Shown here: piece after piece, positions 23,655 through 28,373 of the stretch
How positions within the stretch are numbered: position 1 is the stretch's first letter
How the letters are laid out: each line of letters begins with the position of its first letter
Origin: a virus
Virus record (IMG/VR): IMGVR_UViG_3300046812_000397
Coordinates: 1 to 37,612 of that record
Reading direction: 5' to 3' (one strand)
DNA length: 37,612 nucleotides
The notes under the pieces: model-generated
The model's database searches: none
What the model saw: the letters and a program-made list of their open reading frames with translations, nothing else
Told to the model about the DNA's origin: nothing
Translations under genes and position numbers: made by a program

Positions 23655-23795
23655 CAGGACTGGCTGGACGGGCAGTGGCATGTCCCGAAGGCCAGGGCAA
23701 AGCGGGAATCAGGTTTCCAATCGTCTTCCCCCGCCCGCCAGCCCGGTCAGCCGCAGCCAAGCGGATTTTCCGGTCAGGTGAGTCGGCGTACTCCA

Positions 23796-23869
23796 GGGGC
23801 CTTGGCGCAGCTAGGTGGCGCAGCTCATTCGCACCGAGAAGGTCGCGGGTTCGATTCCCGCAGGCTCCA
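23796..23869 (+). tRNA. tRNA-Ala(CGC)
   Basis: Same acceptor, D arm and T arm as Ala(GGC). The anticodon loop reads TTCGCAC with one mismatch at the loop edge. It reads GCG. Confidence 0.85.
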
Positions 23870-23886
23870 CGTTTCACGTGAATCAT

Positions 23887-23964
23887 CGGGATGTGGCGCA
23901 GCTTGGCTAGCGCGCTACGTTCGGGACGTAGAGGTCGCGGGTTCGAGTCCCGCCATCCCGACCA
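23887..23964 (+). tRNA. tRNA-Pro(CGG)
   Basis: Acceptor CGGGATG/CATCCCG with encoded CCA. Anticodon arm CTACG-TTCGGGA-CGTAG; T arm GCGGG-TTCGAGT-CCCGC. Confidence 0.92.
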
Positions 23965-23972
23965 AGTGACAA

Positions 23973-24050
23973 CGGGCTGTAGCTCAGTACGGCGAGAGCA
24001 CCTGGCTGGGGGCCAGGGGGCCGCGAGTTCAAGTCTCGCCAGCCCGACCA
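23973..24050 (+). tRNA. tRNA-Pro(GGG)
   Basis: Acceptor CGGGCTG/CAGCCCG with encoded CCA. Anticodon arm CCTGG-CTGGGGG-CCAGG; T arm GCGAG-TTCAAGT-CTCGC. Confidence 0.92.
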
Positions 24051-24065
24051 GTACGACCAGTACGA

Positions 24066-24137
24066 CGGGGTGTAGCTCAGTGGCAGAGCGCCCGGCCTGG
24101 GACCGGGAAGTCGTGTGTCCGATTCGCACCATCCCGA
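24066..24137 (+). tRNA. tRNA-Pro(TGG), C33
   Basis: Acceptor CGGGGTG/CATCCCG, no CCA. Anticodon arm CCCGG-CCTGGGA-CCGGG has C at position 33 in place of U. T loop TCCGATT is also slightly unusual. Confidence 0.85.
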
Positions 24138-24209
24138 CGTGAGGACCGCGCAGGGTAGTACGCCGGACTAGCGCGCCGGCGGCTCGCGGTGGCAGAGAAA
24201 CCCTGGCAT

Positions 24210-24282
24210 GGCTCTCTAGCTGAGACGGATTAGCGCCTGGCTGAAAACTAGGAGAAGGCAGGCTCGATACCTGCGGGGGCCA
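24210..24282 (+). tRNA. tRNA-Phe(GAA)
   Basis: Acceptor GGCTCTC/GGGGGCC with G-T pairs. Anticodon arm CCTGG-CTGAAAA-CTAGG; T loop CTCGATA (C at 54). The 72-nt spacer before it (24138-24209) is unexplained. Confidence 0.85.
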
Positions 24283-24294
24283 CGTAGTAACAAT

Positions 24295-24367
24295 GCGGAT
24301 GAGTCCCAACTGGCCGGGTACCAGCCCTCCAAGCTGGTTGTTGCGGGTTCGACTCCCGTCATCCGCT
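24295..24367 (+). tRNA. tRNA-Gly(TCC), C33
   Basis: Acceptor GCGGATG/CATCCGC. Anticodon arm CCAGC-CCTCCAA-GCTGG with C33. T arm GCGGG-TTCGACT-CCCGT. Confidence 0.87.
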
Positions 24368-24372
24368 CCGGG

Positions 24373-24406
24373 GCACTGACCCAGGCTGAACCCCTGGGCG
24401 AAGTGC
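24373..24406 (+). other. Two-tier hairpin with an anticodon-arm-like tip
   Basis: GCACT/AGTGC (24373-24377 with 24402-24406) encloses CCCAGG/CCTGGG with the 7-nt loop CTGAACC. The tip looks like a GAA anticodon arm, but no D or T arm is present. It lies in the 109-nt spacer between Gly and Lys genes. Confidence 0.35.
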
Positions 24407-24476
24407 AAACGGCTGGCAGGCCGTGGCCAGGCAGGGTGGCGAGGCTGCCACCGGACCTCCCTGCACCGGCTGTCTC

Positions 24477-24548
24477 GCGCCGCTAGCTCAATGGCAGAGC
24501 GGCGGACTCTTAATCCGATGGTTCGGGGTTCGACTCCCTGGCGGCGCA
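24477..24548 (+). tRNA. tRNA-Lys(CTT)
   Basis: Acceptor GCGCCGC/GCGGCGC, anticodon loop CTCTTAA, T arm CGGGG-TTCGACT-CCCTG. Confidence 0.9.
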
Positions 24549-24552
24549 CAAG

Positions 24553-24626
24553 GGCCGAGTAGCCCAACTGGCAGAGGTCCCGCCCCAAAAGCGGGGATAG
24601 CGCGGGTTCGACTCCCGCCCCGGCCA
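24553..24626 (+). tRNA. tRNA with anticodon CAA (Leu by anticodon, isotype uncertain), C33
   Basis: Acceptor GGCCGAG/CCCGGCC, anticodon arm CCCGC-CCCAAAA-GCGGG, T arm GCGGG-TTCGACT-CCCGC. CAA would read UUG, but the variable region is short, unlike the long arm expected of tRNA-Leu. C33 and a poor D stem add doubt. Confidence 0.65.
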
Positions 24627-24656
24627 CCGGTACGTCAGGCGGACGTAAAGCGCCGA

Positions 24657-24734
24657 TGGGGTGTAGAGGACGTTGGCATACTCGCCGGGCTCTGAACCCG
24701 GAGTTCCCTGGTTCGATCCCAGGCACCTCAGCCA
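24657..24734 (+). tRNA. tRNA-Gln(CTG)
   Basis: Acceptor TGGGGTG/CACCTCA, discriminator G, encoded CCA. Anticodon arm CCGGG-CTCTGAA-CCCGG; T arm CCTGG-TTCGATC-CCAGG. Confidence 0.92.
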
Positions 24735-24736
24735 CG

Positions 24737-24752
24737 TTCCGGACGTCCGGAA
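24737..24752. repeat. 16-bp palindrome TTCCGGACGTCCGGAA, copy 3
   Basis: Perfect palindrome, flanked by GTTCC...GGAAC to 18 bp. It lies between tRNA-Gln and the broken tRNA-Thr. Other copies are at 8479, 14202 and 31967. Confidence 0.8.
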
Positions 24753-24757
24753 CATCT

Positions 24758-24776
24758 GCCCCGGTAGCTCAGTCGG
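24758..24776 (+). pseudogene. 5' fragment of a tRNA-Thr gene interrupted by the endonuclease gene
   Basis: These 19 bases are identical to the first 19 of tRNA-Thr(GGT) at 25697 (acceptor strand, D stem and D loop to GG). After that the match ends and the endonuclease C-terminus begins. A short match to the anticodon 3' strand/variable region (25233-25244) lies at the other end. Confidence 0.65.
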
Positions 24777-25200
24777 CAGGACGTCGGAAGTCAAGCAGCT
24801 CGTAATCCTTAGCCAGCCGGACACCGGATTCCTGGTTGTTCCGGGTGGGGTCGATCCTGAGCCACGCTTCTCTGGTACCGCAGGCATCCACAGGAACCAG
24901 ATAGACAGTCCTCAGCTCTGGGCAGTACACCCCGAACAGGTCCGCATCTCCGGAATAGTCCTTCATGCACCCGTTGGGCCGCCGCGTAGTCGAGCTACAT
25001 GTCTTGAATCGGACGGACCCGCCACGGAGCCTCCCGGTCTTGCACTGGACTCGCTTGAATCCTTCCGGGGTGTCGATAGCGAGGTCGTACCGGGAGTTCC
25101 CGCCGTAAGGCAGAAGTACTGTGTCGTACGTCTCCAGCAAGGCAGCCAGCACTCGTGCTTCGGTGCGGTTTCCTATTGCTACGGGGTGTTCCTGTGTCAC
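24769..25200 (-). CDS. PD-(D/E)XK homing-type endonuclease (group I intron endonuclease family, I-Ssp6803I-like)
   Basis: 143 residues from GTG 25200, the first start after an in-frame stop. The catalytic set is E14 in NRTEARVLAALLE, D39 in GGNSRYDLAID and Q52/K54 in FKRVQCKTG. This E...D...QxK arrangement matches, from memory, that described for I-Ssp6803I, a tRNA-intron homing enzyme. The C-terminal part (DADLFGVYCPELRTVYLVPV, then DFRRPAD) fits the same family. It is the only protein gene inside the tRNA array, on the opposite strand, with its stop inside the D-arm sequence of a broken tRNA-Thr. The DNA is less GC-rich than around it. It likely moves by cutting tRNA genes that lack the insertion. 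No intron core was recognised in the short flanks. Confidence 0.8.
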   Translation of the reverse strand: MTQEHPVAIGNRTEARVLAALLETYDTVLLPYGGNSRYDLAIDTPEGFKRVQCKTGRLRGGSVRFKTCSSTTRRPNGCMKDYSGDADLFGVYCPELRTVYLVPVDACGTREAWLRIDPTRNNQESGVRLAKDYELLDFRRPAD

Positions 25201-25244
25201 AGGTCAATCGTAATACACCTCCGACATAACATAGCGGAGGTCCC

Positions 25245-25320
25245 GCCCCTATAGCTCAGTCGGTAGAGCGGCCCCCTCGTAAGGGGCAGGTCCCCCGTTC
25301 GATCCGGGGTCGGGGCTCCA
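25245..25320 (+). tRNA. tRNA-Thr(CGT)
   Basis: Acceptor GCCCCTA/TCGGGGC with one mismatch, encoded CCA. Anticodon arm GCCCC-CTCGTAA-GGGGC; T arm CCCCG-TTCGATC-CGGGG. Confidence 0.9.
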
Positions 25321-25332
25321 AGTACGCTCCAT

Positions 25333-25418
25333 GTCCGGGTGGTGAAACCGGTATACACGCCAGCTTGAGGTGCTGGTGGCCCGTAAGGGTCGTGCGGGTT
25401 CAAGTCCCGCCTCGGACA
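25333..25418 (+). tRNA. tRNA-Leu(GAG)
   Basis: Class II tRNA with a long variable arm. Acceptor GTCCGGG/CTCGGAC, anticodon arm CCAGC-TTGAGGT-GCTGG, T arm GCGGG-TTCAAGT-CCCGC. Confidence 0.9.
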
Positions 25419-25423
25419 CTGAT

Positions 25424-25497
25424 GCCGCCGTAGCTCAGCAGGCCAGAGCGTCTGCCTTGTAAGCAGCGGGTCGCCGGTTCGACTCCGGCCGGCGGCT
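25424..25497 (+). tRNA. tRNA-Thr(TGT)
   Basis: Acceptor GCCGCCG/CGGCGGC, anticodon loop CTTGTAA on CTGC/GCAG, T arm GCCGG-TTCGACT-CCGGC. Confidence 0.9.
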
Positions 25498-25501
25498 CTG
25501 A

Positions 25502-25573
25502 TGGGCAGTGGGGTAAACGGCAGCCCGGCCGGTTTTGACCCGGCTAGTCGAGGTTCGAGCCCTCGCCGCCCAG
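25502..25573 (+). tRNA. tRNA-Gln(TTG)
   Basis: Acceptor TGGGCAG/CCGCCCA, anticodon arm GCCGG-TTTTGAC-CCGGC, T arm CGAGG-TTCGAGC-CCTCG. Confidence 0.9.
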
Positions 25574-25582
25574 CTCTATGTC

Positions 25583-25613
25583 GTCGGAGGCCCCAGACAA
25601 TCAACGGCCTCCG
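25583..25613. other. Perfect 8-bp stem-loop in tRNA spacer
   Basis: CGGAGGCC and GGCCTCCG pair around a loop of about 15 nt. The sequence after it (to ~25666) is relatively A/T-rich (GGAACTATAACCATT) and contains no gene that can be named. Confidence 0.4.
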
Positions 25614-25666
25614 CAGGTAACGGAACTATAACCATTGCCGGATCACCGTGGGTTCCGCACGGTCCG

Positions 25667-25690
25667 GCGACCTATAGCTCAGCAGGAGTA
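25667..25690 (+). pseudogene. Orphan 5' half of a tRNA gene
   Basis: An acceptor-like strand GGCGACCTA is followed by a TAGCTCAGCAGGAGTAC D-arm segment, and then the next tRNA begins at 25697. No anticodon or T arm exists, so this is a truncated tRNA. Confidence 0.45.
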
Positions 25691-25696
25691 CAACCC

Positions 25697-25770
25697 GCCC
25701 CGGTAGCTCAGTCGGTCAGAGCGCCTGCATGGTAAGCCGGAGGTCCCCCGTTCGATCCGGGGTCGGGGCT
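25697..25770 (+). tRNA. tRNA-Thr(GGT)
   Basis: Acceptor GCCCCGG/TCGGGGC, anticodon loop ATGGTAA on CCTGC/GCCGG, T arm CCCCG-TTCGATC-CGGGG. Its first 19 bases match the fragment at 24758. Confidence 0.9.
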
Positions 25771-25780
25771 CGCAGTACAC

Positions 25781-25856
25781 GCGGACGTAGCGCAGCCGGT
25801 AGCGCATCACCTTGCCAAGGTGGGGGTCGCGGGTTCGAACCCCGTCGTCCGCTCCA
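25781..25856 (+). tRNA. tRNA-Gly(GCC)
   Basis: Acceptor GCGGACG/CGTCCGC, encoded CCA, anticodon loop TTGCCAA, T arm GCGGG-TTCGAAC-CCCGT. The 89-nt spacer after it (25857-25945) has a GGCCCA/TGGGCC stem and nothing else clear. Confidence 0.92.
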
Positions 25857-25945
25857 GGATCACGGCCCAGAGAACTGGAGTGGGCCGGTTATGACTGAAC
25901 CTCATGCGCGATTCGTCTCCGATGACCGAACGCCGTGATCCGCAC

Positions 25946-26029
25946 GCCCCGCTGGCGAAGCAGGCAGACGCGCACGATTCAGGATCGTGTGTCCGTGAGG
26001 ACGGGAGGGTTCAAATCCCTCGTGGGGCA
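25946..26029 (+). tRNA. tRNA-Leu(CAG)
   Basis: Class II. Acceptor GCCCCGC/GTGGGGC, anticodon arm CACGA-TTCAGGA-TCGTG, long variable arm, T loop TTCAAAT. Confidence 0.92.
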
Positions 26030-26041
26030 CGCAGTAACGAT

Positions 26042-26132
26042 GGAGGGCTGGCCCGGAACTGGAGCACTGGGACCGCACTGCTAATGCGACGGCCTGGCAA
26101 CGGGTCCGCGAGTTCGATTCTCGCGCCTTCCG
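26042..26132 (+). tRNA. tRNA-Ser(GCT)
   Basis: Class II. Acceptor GGAGGGC/GCCTTCC, anticodon loop CTGCTAA on CGCA/TGCG, long variable arm, T arm GCGAG-TTCGATT-CTCGC. Confidence 0.9.
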
Positions 26133-26138
26133 CGTAAT

Positions 26139-26223
26139 GGGGAGTTCGCCTAGTGGCCTATGGCGCACGCCTGGAAAGCGTGTTGGGGTAACACCCTCGG
26201 GGGTTCGACTCCCTCACTCTCCG
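26139..26223 (+). tRNA. tRNA-Ser(GGA)
   Basis: Class II. Acceptor GGGGAGT/ACTCTCC, anticodon arm CACGC-CTGGAAA-GCGTG, variable arm TTGGGGTAACACCCTC. Confidence 0.92.
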
Positions 26224-26242
26224 CGCAGTACAGCACGACCCT

Positions 26243-26333
26243 GGAGGGGTAAGCCGAGCGAGGACTACCGGCTGCCGTCCCGAAAACGGTTAGGGCACAG
26301 CGTCCCGTGTGGGTTCGAGCCCCACCTCCTCCG
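26243..26333 (+). tRNA. tRNA-Ser(CGA), C33
   Basis: Class II. Acceptor GGAGGGG/CTCCTCC, anticodon arm GCCGT-CCCGAAA-ACGGT with C33, T arm GTGGG-TTCGAGC-CCCAC. Confidence 0.88.
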
Positions 26334-26346
26334 CGCAGTAAGCCAT

Positions 26347-26424
26347 GGGGCAGCAGCGTAGCCCGGTTCTCGCAGCTCCCTGATAAGGAAAAGGTCAGTG
26401 GTTCAAATCCACTCTGCCCCACCA
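26347..26424 (+). tRNA. tRNA-Ile(GAT)
   Basis: Acceptor GGGGCAG/CTGCCCC, encoded CCA, anticodon loop CTGATAA on a weak 3-bp stem, T arm AGTGG-TTCAAAT-CCACT. Its CCA is followed by 1 nt and then tRNA-Met. Confidence 0.85.
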
Positions 26425-26425
26425 T

Positions 26426-26499
26426 GGCGATGTAGCTCAGCCAGGCAGAGCAGCCCCCTCATAAGGGGAAGGCCGGTGGTTCGAGTCCACCCACCGCTA
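26426..26499 (+). tRNA. tRNA with CAT anticodon (elongator Met, or Ile if C34 is lysidylated)
   Basis: Acceptor GGCGATG/CACCGCT, D arm GCTC/GAGC, anticodon loop CTCATAA on CCCC/GGGG, T arm GGTGG-TTCGAGT-CCACC. It lacks the GGG/CCC stem of initiators. Confidence 0.85.
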
Positions 26500-26509
26500 C
26501 GGCACCCAC

Positions 26510-26582
26510 GGGCCGGTAACTCACTGGTAAGAGTGCCTGCCTTATAAGCAGAGAGCAGCGGGATCAATACCCGCCCGGCCTA
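26510..26582 (+). tRNA. tRNA-Ile(TAT)
   Basis: Acceptor GGGCCGG/CCGGCCT, anticodon loop CTTATAA on CTGC/GCAG. T loop ATCAATA lacks the usual T54. An UAU anticodon reads AUA without lysidine. Confidence 0.82.
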
Positions 26583-26631
26583 CGAGGAGGTCACCAGCAT
26601 GTACGCGAAACGTGCCCTGCGAATAACCTCC

Positions 26632-26706
26632 GGGGCCGGTAGCTCAGCGGAACGAGCGGCGGGCCTTTAACCCGCGCGTCCTGGGTTCGATCCCCAGTCG
26701 GCCTAC
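26632..26706 (+). tRNA. tRNA-Lys(TTT), C33
   Basis: Acceptor GGGCCGG/TCGGCCT, anticodon arm GCGGG-CCTTTAA-CCCGC with C33, T arm CTGGG-TTCGATC-CCCAG. Confidence 0.88.
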
Positions 26707-26730
26707 GCTGGGTAGTGTTATAGTAACTGA

Positions 26731-26804
26731 GCGCCCGTAGCTCAGCCGGACAGAGCAACCGCCTTCTATGCGGAGGGTCGTGGGTTCGAATCCTGCCGGG
26801 CGCG
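26731..26804 (+). tRNA. tRNA-Arg(TCT)
   Basis: Acceptor GCGCCCG/CGGGCGC, anticodon loop CTTCTAT on CCGC/GCGG, T loop TTCGAAT. The A/T-rich spacer before it (TGTTATAGTAACTG) could hold an internal promoter. Confidence 0.9.
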
Positions 26805-26815
26805 CGTGCTCACAC

Positions 26816-26888
26816 GGCCCGGTCATCTAGTGGCCGAGGATGCCAGCCCCTCAAGCTGGTCACGCCGGTTCGAATCCGGTTCGGGCTA
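26816..26888 (+). tRNA. tRNA-Glu(CTC), C33
   Basis: Acceptor GGCCCGG/TCGGGCT and TCATCTAGTGG D arm are typical of tRNA-Glu. Anticodon arm CCAGC-CCCTCAA-GCTGG has C33. Confidence 0.88.
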
Positions 26889-26897
26889 CGATCACCT

Positions 26898-26976
26898 CTC
26901 GGTGGGGGTGCTGTTGGCTAAGGTGCCGCCGTCCCTTCAAGGCGGTTCGACGCCGGTTCGATTCCGGTCACCGAGA
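26898..26976 (+). tRNA. tRNA-Glu(TTC), C33
   Basis: Acceptor CTCGGTG/CACCGAG, anticodon arm CCGTC-CCTTCAA-GGCGG with C33, T arm GCCGG-TTCGATT-CCGGT. The D region is a few nt longer than normal. Confidence 0.82.
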
Positions 26977-27003
26977 CGAGCATCAGCTAGGCTGGTGTGT
27001 ACG

Positions 27004-27079
27004 TGCGGAGGGGGTTCGGTCACCCGGCCAGGGCTCATAACCCAGGCAACGCGAGTTCAAATCTCAGCCTCCGCTACCA
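27004..27079 (+). tRNA. tRNA-Met(CAT), initiator-like
   Basis: The anticodon stem has the GGG/CCC run around CTCATAA that marks bacterial initiators. The 3' end reads CTCCGCT-A-CCA, so positions 1 and 72 are T and T (unpaired), another initiator feature. The T stem then needs one bulged A. The encoded CCA abuts the next tRNA with no spacer. An alternative reading is G1-C72 with two T-stem mismatches. Confidence 0.78.
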
Positions 27080-27151
27080 TCCCCCATAGCTCAATGGCAG
27101 CAGCGCCCGGCCGTTAACCGGTGGATCTTGGTTCGAGTCCAGGTGGGGGAG
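27080..27151 (+). tRNA. tRNA-Asn(GTT), C33
   Basis: Acceptor TCCCCCA/TGGGGGA, anticodon loop CCGTTAA with C33, T arm CTTGG-TTCGAGT-CCAGG. Confidence 0.88.
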
Positions 27152-27156
27152 CGAGC

Positions 27157-27216
27157 GATGCGGAAGTGCTGATACAGCGTCCGGACAGCGCGGGGGTTCG
27201 CACCCCGCCCGCATCG
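27157..27216 (+). pseudogene. Shortened tRNA-like gene
   Basis: Acceptor GATGCGG/CCGCATC is perfect and the T loop TTCGCAC is plausible, but only 28 nt lie between acceptor and T stem. They form a GCTG/CAGC hairpin and an open TCCGGAC loop. A D arm or anticodon arm is missing, so it is a truncated or highly reduced tRNA. Confidence 0.45.
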
Positions 27217-27222
27217 CATCAT

Positions 27223-27297
27223 GGAGCTGTAGAGCAGCATGGAGTGCTCGCCACCCTGTCAAGGTGGAGGTCGCGGGTTCAAATCCCGTCAGCCCCG
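27223..27297 (+). tRNA. tRNA-Asp(GTC)
   Basis: Acceptor GGAGCTG/CAGCCCC with one mismatch, D arm GAGC/GCTC, anticodon arm CCACC-CTGTCAA-GGTGG, T arm GCGGG-TTCAAAT-CCCGT. Confidence 0.9.
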
Positions 27298-27552
27298 CTC
27301 GGCCGGAAGCGAAGCCTGCTAGCGAGGCGGACCTTCCCGCGCCAGGGATAGAGACCTGGCTCTGGCGGCGGACGCGCCGCGCGGACCCGGAACCGACCGG
27401 GTTGGCTGGCCCAGTTCAGGCAGTCCCTCCTGGACGTCCGGGCAGGTTCCCGCACGCTGCGCGCGGCACGGGAAAACCGCCAGGCGAATCCGTCATACCG
27501 TCCGCCGGCGGGTCTCCCCGTCGCGTGGCACGCGGTACCGGATGGGACACAC
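27298..27552. other. 255-nt gap in the tRNA array
   Basis: No tRNA or convincing ORF. It contains short hairpins such as GCCAGG...CCTGGC (27344-27363) and CCCGG-AACCGA-CCGGG (27386-27401). It may hold processing sites or unknown RNAs. Confidence 0.4.
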
Positions 27553-27624
27553 GGGCGGCTGGCGCAGCGGGAGCGCGCCTGCCTGACACGCAGGAGGCCA
27601 CTGGTTCGATCCCAGTGCCGCCCA
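27553..27624 (+). tRNA. tRNA-Val(GAC)
   Basis: Acceptor GGGCGGC/GCCGCCC, anticodon arm CCTGC-CTGACAC-GCAGG, T arm ACTGG-TTCGATC-CCAGT. Confidence 0.92.
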
Positions 27625-27635
27625 CGCAGGACAAT

Positions 27636-27708
27636 GCGCTTGTAGCTCAATGGATAGAGCACCTGACTACGGATCAGGCGGCTGGGGGTTCGAGTCCCTT
27701 CGAGCGCG
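27636..27708 (+). tRNA. tRNA-Arg(ACG)
   Basis: Acceptor GCGCTTG/CGAGCGC, anticodon arm CCTGA-CTACGGA-TCAGG, T loop TTCGAGT. A34 would need deamination to inosine to read CGC and CGA. Confidence 0.92.
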
Positions 27709-27711
27709 CGG

Positions 27712-27750
27712 TGCCGCCGCCACCCGGACGCGAAACGGGTGGCGGCGGCA
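27712..27750. other. Perfect 15-bp stem-loop between tRNA genes
   Basis: 27712-27726 pairs with 27736-27750 without mismatch around the 9-nt loop GACGCGAAA. No U tract follows. A processing hairpin, attenuator or terminator is possible. Confidence 0.6.
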
Positions 27751-27757
27751 AACCCAG

Positions 27758-27831
27758 GGGCGATTAGCTCAGCGGCAGAGCGGCTGGTCCACACCCAGTG
27801 ACACGCGCAGGTTCGATCCCTGCACCGCCCA
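27758..27831 (+). tRNA. tRNA-Val(CAC), C33
   Basis: Acceptor GGGCGAT/ACCGCCC, anticodon arm GCTGG-TCCACAC-CCAGT with C33, T arm GCAGG-TTCGATC-CCTGC. Confidence 0.86.
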
Positions 27832-27835
27832 CGGA

Positions 27836-27912
27836 CCCAGGACGGCGATGGAGATGAGTCGCATCGGCAAGCCGGCCAGGTTCCCGTGCCGTCTCACGGG
27901 TGCCGTCCTGGG
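27836..27912 (+). ncRNA. Structured RNA candidate closed by an 11-bp stem
   Basis: CCCAGGACGGC (27836-27846) pairs perfectly with 27902-27912. Inside are GATG/CATC and CCCGTG-CCGTCT-CACGGG hairpins. The size (77 nt) and arms resemble a tRNA outline, but no TTC loop or anticodon loop is readable. It fills the spacer between Val and His tRNAs. Confidence 0.4.
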
Positions 27913-27922
27913 ACTGCCCCAT

Positions 27923-27996
27923 GGTGGCCGTGGCTGAAAGGCTATGGCGCCGGGTTGTGAGCCCGGAGTATGCCGGTTCGAGTCCGGTCGGTCACC
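27923..27996 (+). tRNA. tRNA-His(GTG)
   Basis: The extra G at -1 faces C73, the identity mark of tRNA-His. Acceptor GTGGCCG/CGGTCAC, anticodon arm CCGGG-TTGTGAG-CCCGG, T arm GCCGG-TTCGAGT-CCGGT. Confidence 0.93.
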
Positions 27997-28029
27997 CTCG
28001 CTGGCGACGAGCGTAAATCAGTCGCGCAC

Positions 28030-28111
28030 GGCGGAATGACCAGAGATGGCATTGGAGCGGTCTGTAAAACCGTAGTCACTGACACGGCAGGTTCGAGCCC
28101 TGCTTCCGCCA
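28030..28111 (+). tRNA. tRNA-Tyr(GTA)
   Basis: Class II. Acceptor GGCGGAA/TTCCGCC, anticodon arm GCGGT-CTGTAAA-ACCGT, T arm GCAGG-TTCGAGC-CCTGC. The A/T-rich spacer after it (28112-28182) holds a CGAACC/GGTTCG hairpin. Confidence 0.9.
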
Positions 28112-28182
28112 CTTACCTTGTTCTAGTCATATAGGTCCGCGAACCCCCCGGTTCGTGATGGCCGTTATCTGATTGTTATCAA

Positions 28183-28257
28183 GACCCCATAGCTCAGACA
28201 GGAAAGAGCGGGCGCCTCCGGAGCGTCAGGTCGCAGGTTCGAGTCCTGCTGGGGCCG
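28183..28257 (+). tRNA. tRNA-Arg(CCG)
   Basis: Acceptor GACCCCA/TGGGGCC with one mismatch, anticodon arm GGCGC-CTCCGGA-GCGTC, T arm GCAGG-TTCGAGT-CCTGC. Confidence 0.9.
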
Positions 28258-28299
28258 CTGGGCGAGGTCACAGGTCATGCTGTCCGAGCCCGCCCCTGT

Positions 28300-28373
28300 C
28301 GCGGGGTGACCGAGAGGCTAGGCACGCGCCTGCAAAGCGCGTCACACGGGTTCGAGTCCCGTCTCCGCGTCCA
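28300..28373 (+). tRNA. tRNA-Cys(GCA)
   Basis: Acceptor CGCGGGG/CTCCGCG, encoded CCA, anticodon arm CGCGC-CTGCAAA-GCGCG, T arm ACGGG-TTCGAGT-CCCGT. The CCA abuts the next tRNA. Confidence 0.93.

Noticed and set aside
24138-24209. Possible extra tRNA before tRNA-Phe
   Set aside because: It has a CGCCGG/CCGGCG stem but a 9-nt loop, no T arm and no acceptor pairing.
23578-24735. 385-codon minus-strand frame across the tRNA array
   Set aside because: It runs through at least nine tRNA genes, so the sequence is constrained by RNA structure. The product has no domain pattern.
25857-25945. Possible tRNA between Gly(GCC) and Leu(CAG)
   Set aside because: No TTC-containing T arm or paired ends could be found, only a GGCCCA/TGGGCC stem.
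26600-26671. Small ORF starting MYAKRALR with a strong GGAGG upstream
   Set aside because: It ends inside tRNA-Lys(TTT) and is only 23 codons. The SD is notable but the coding value is weak.
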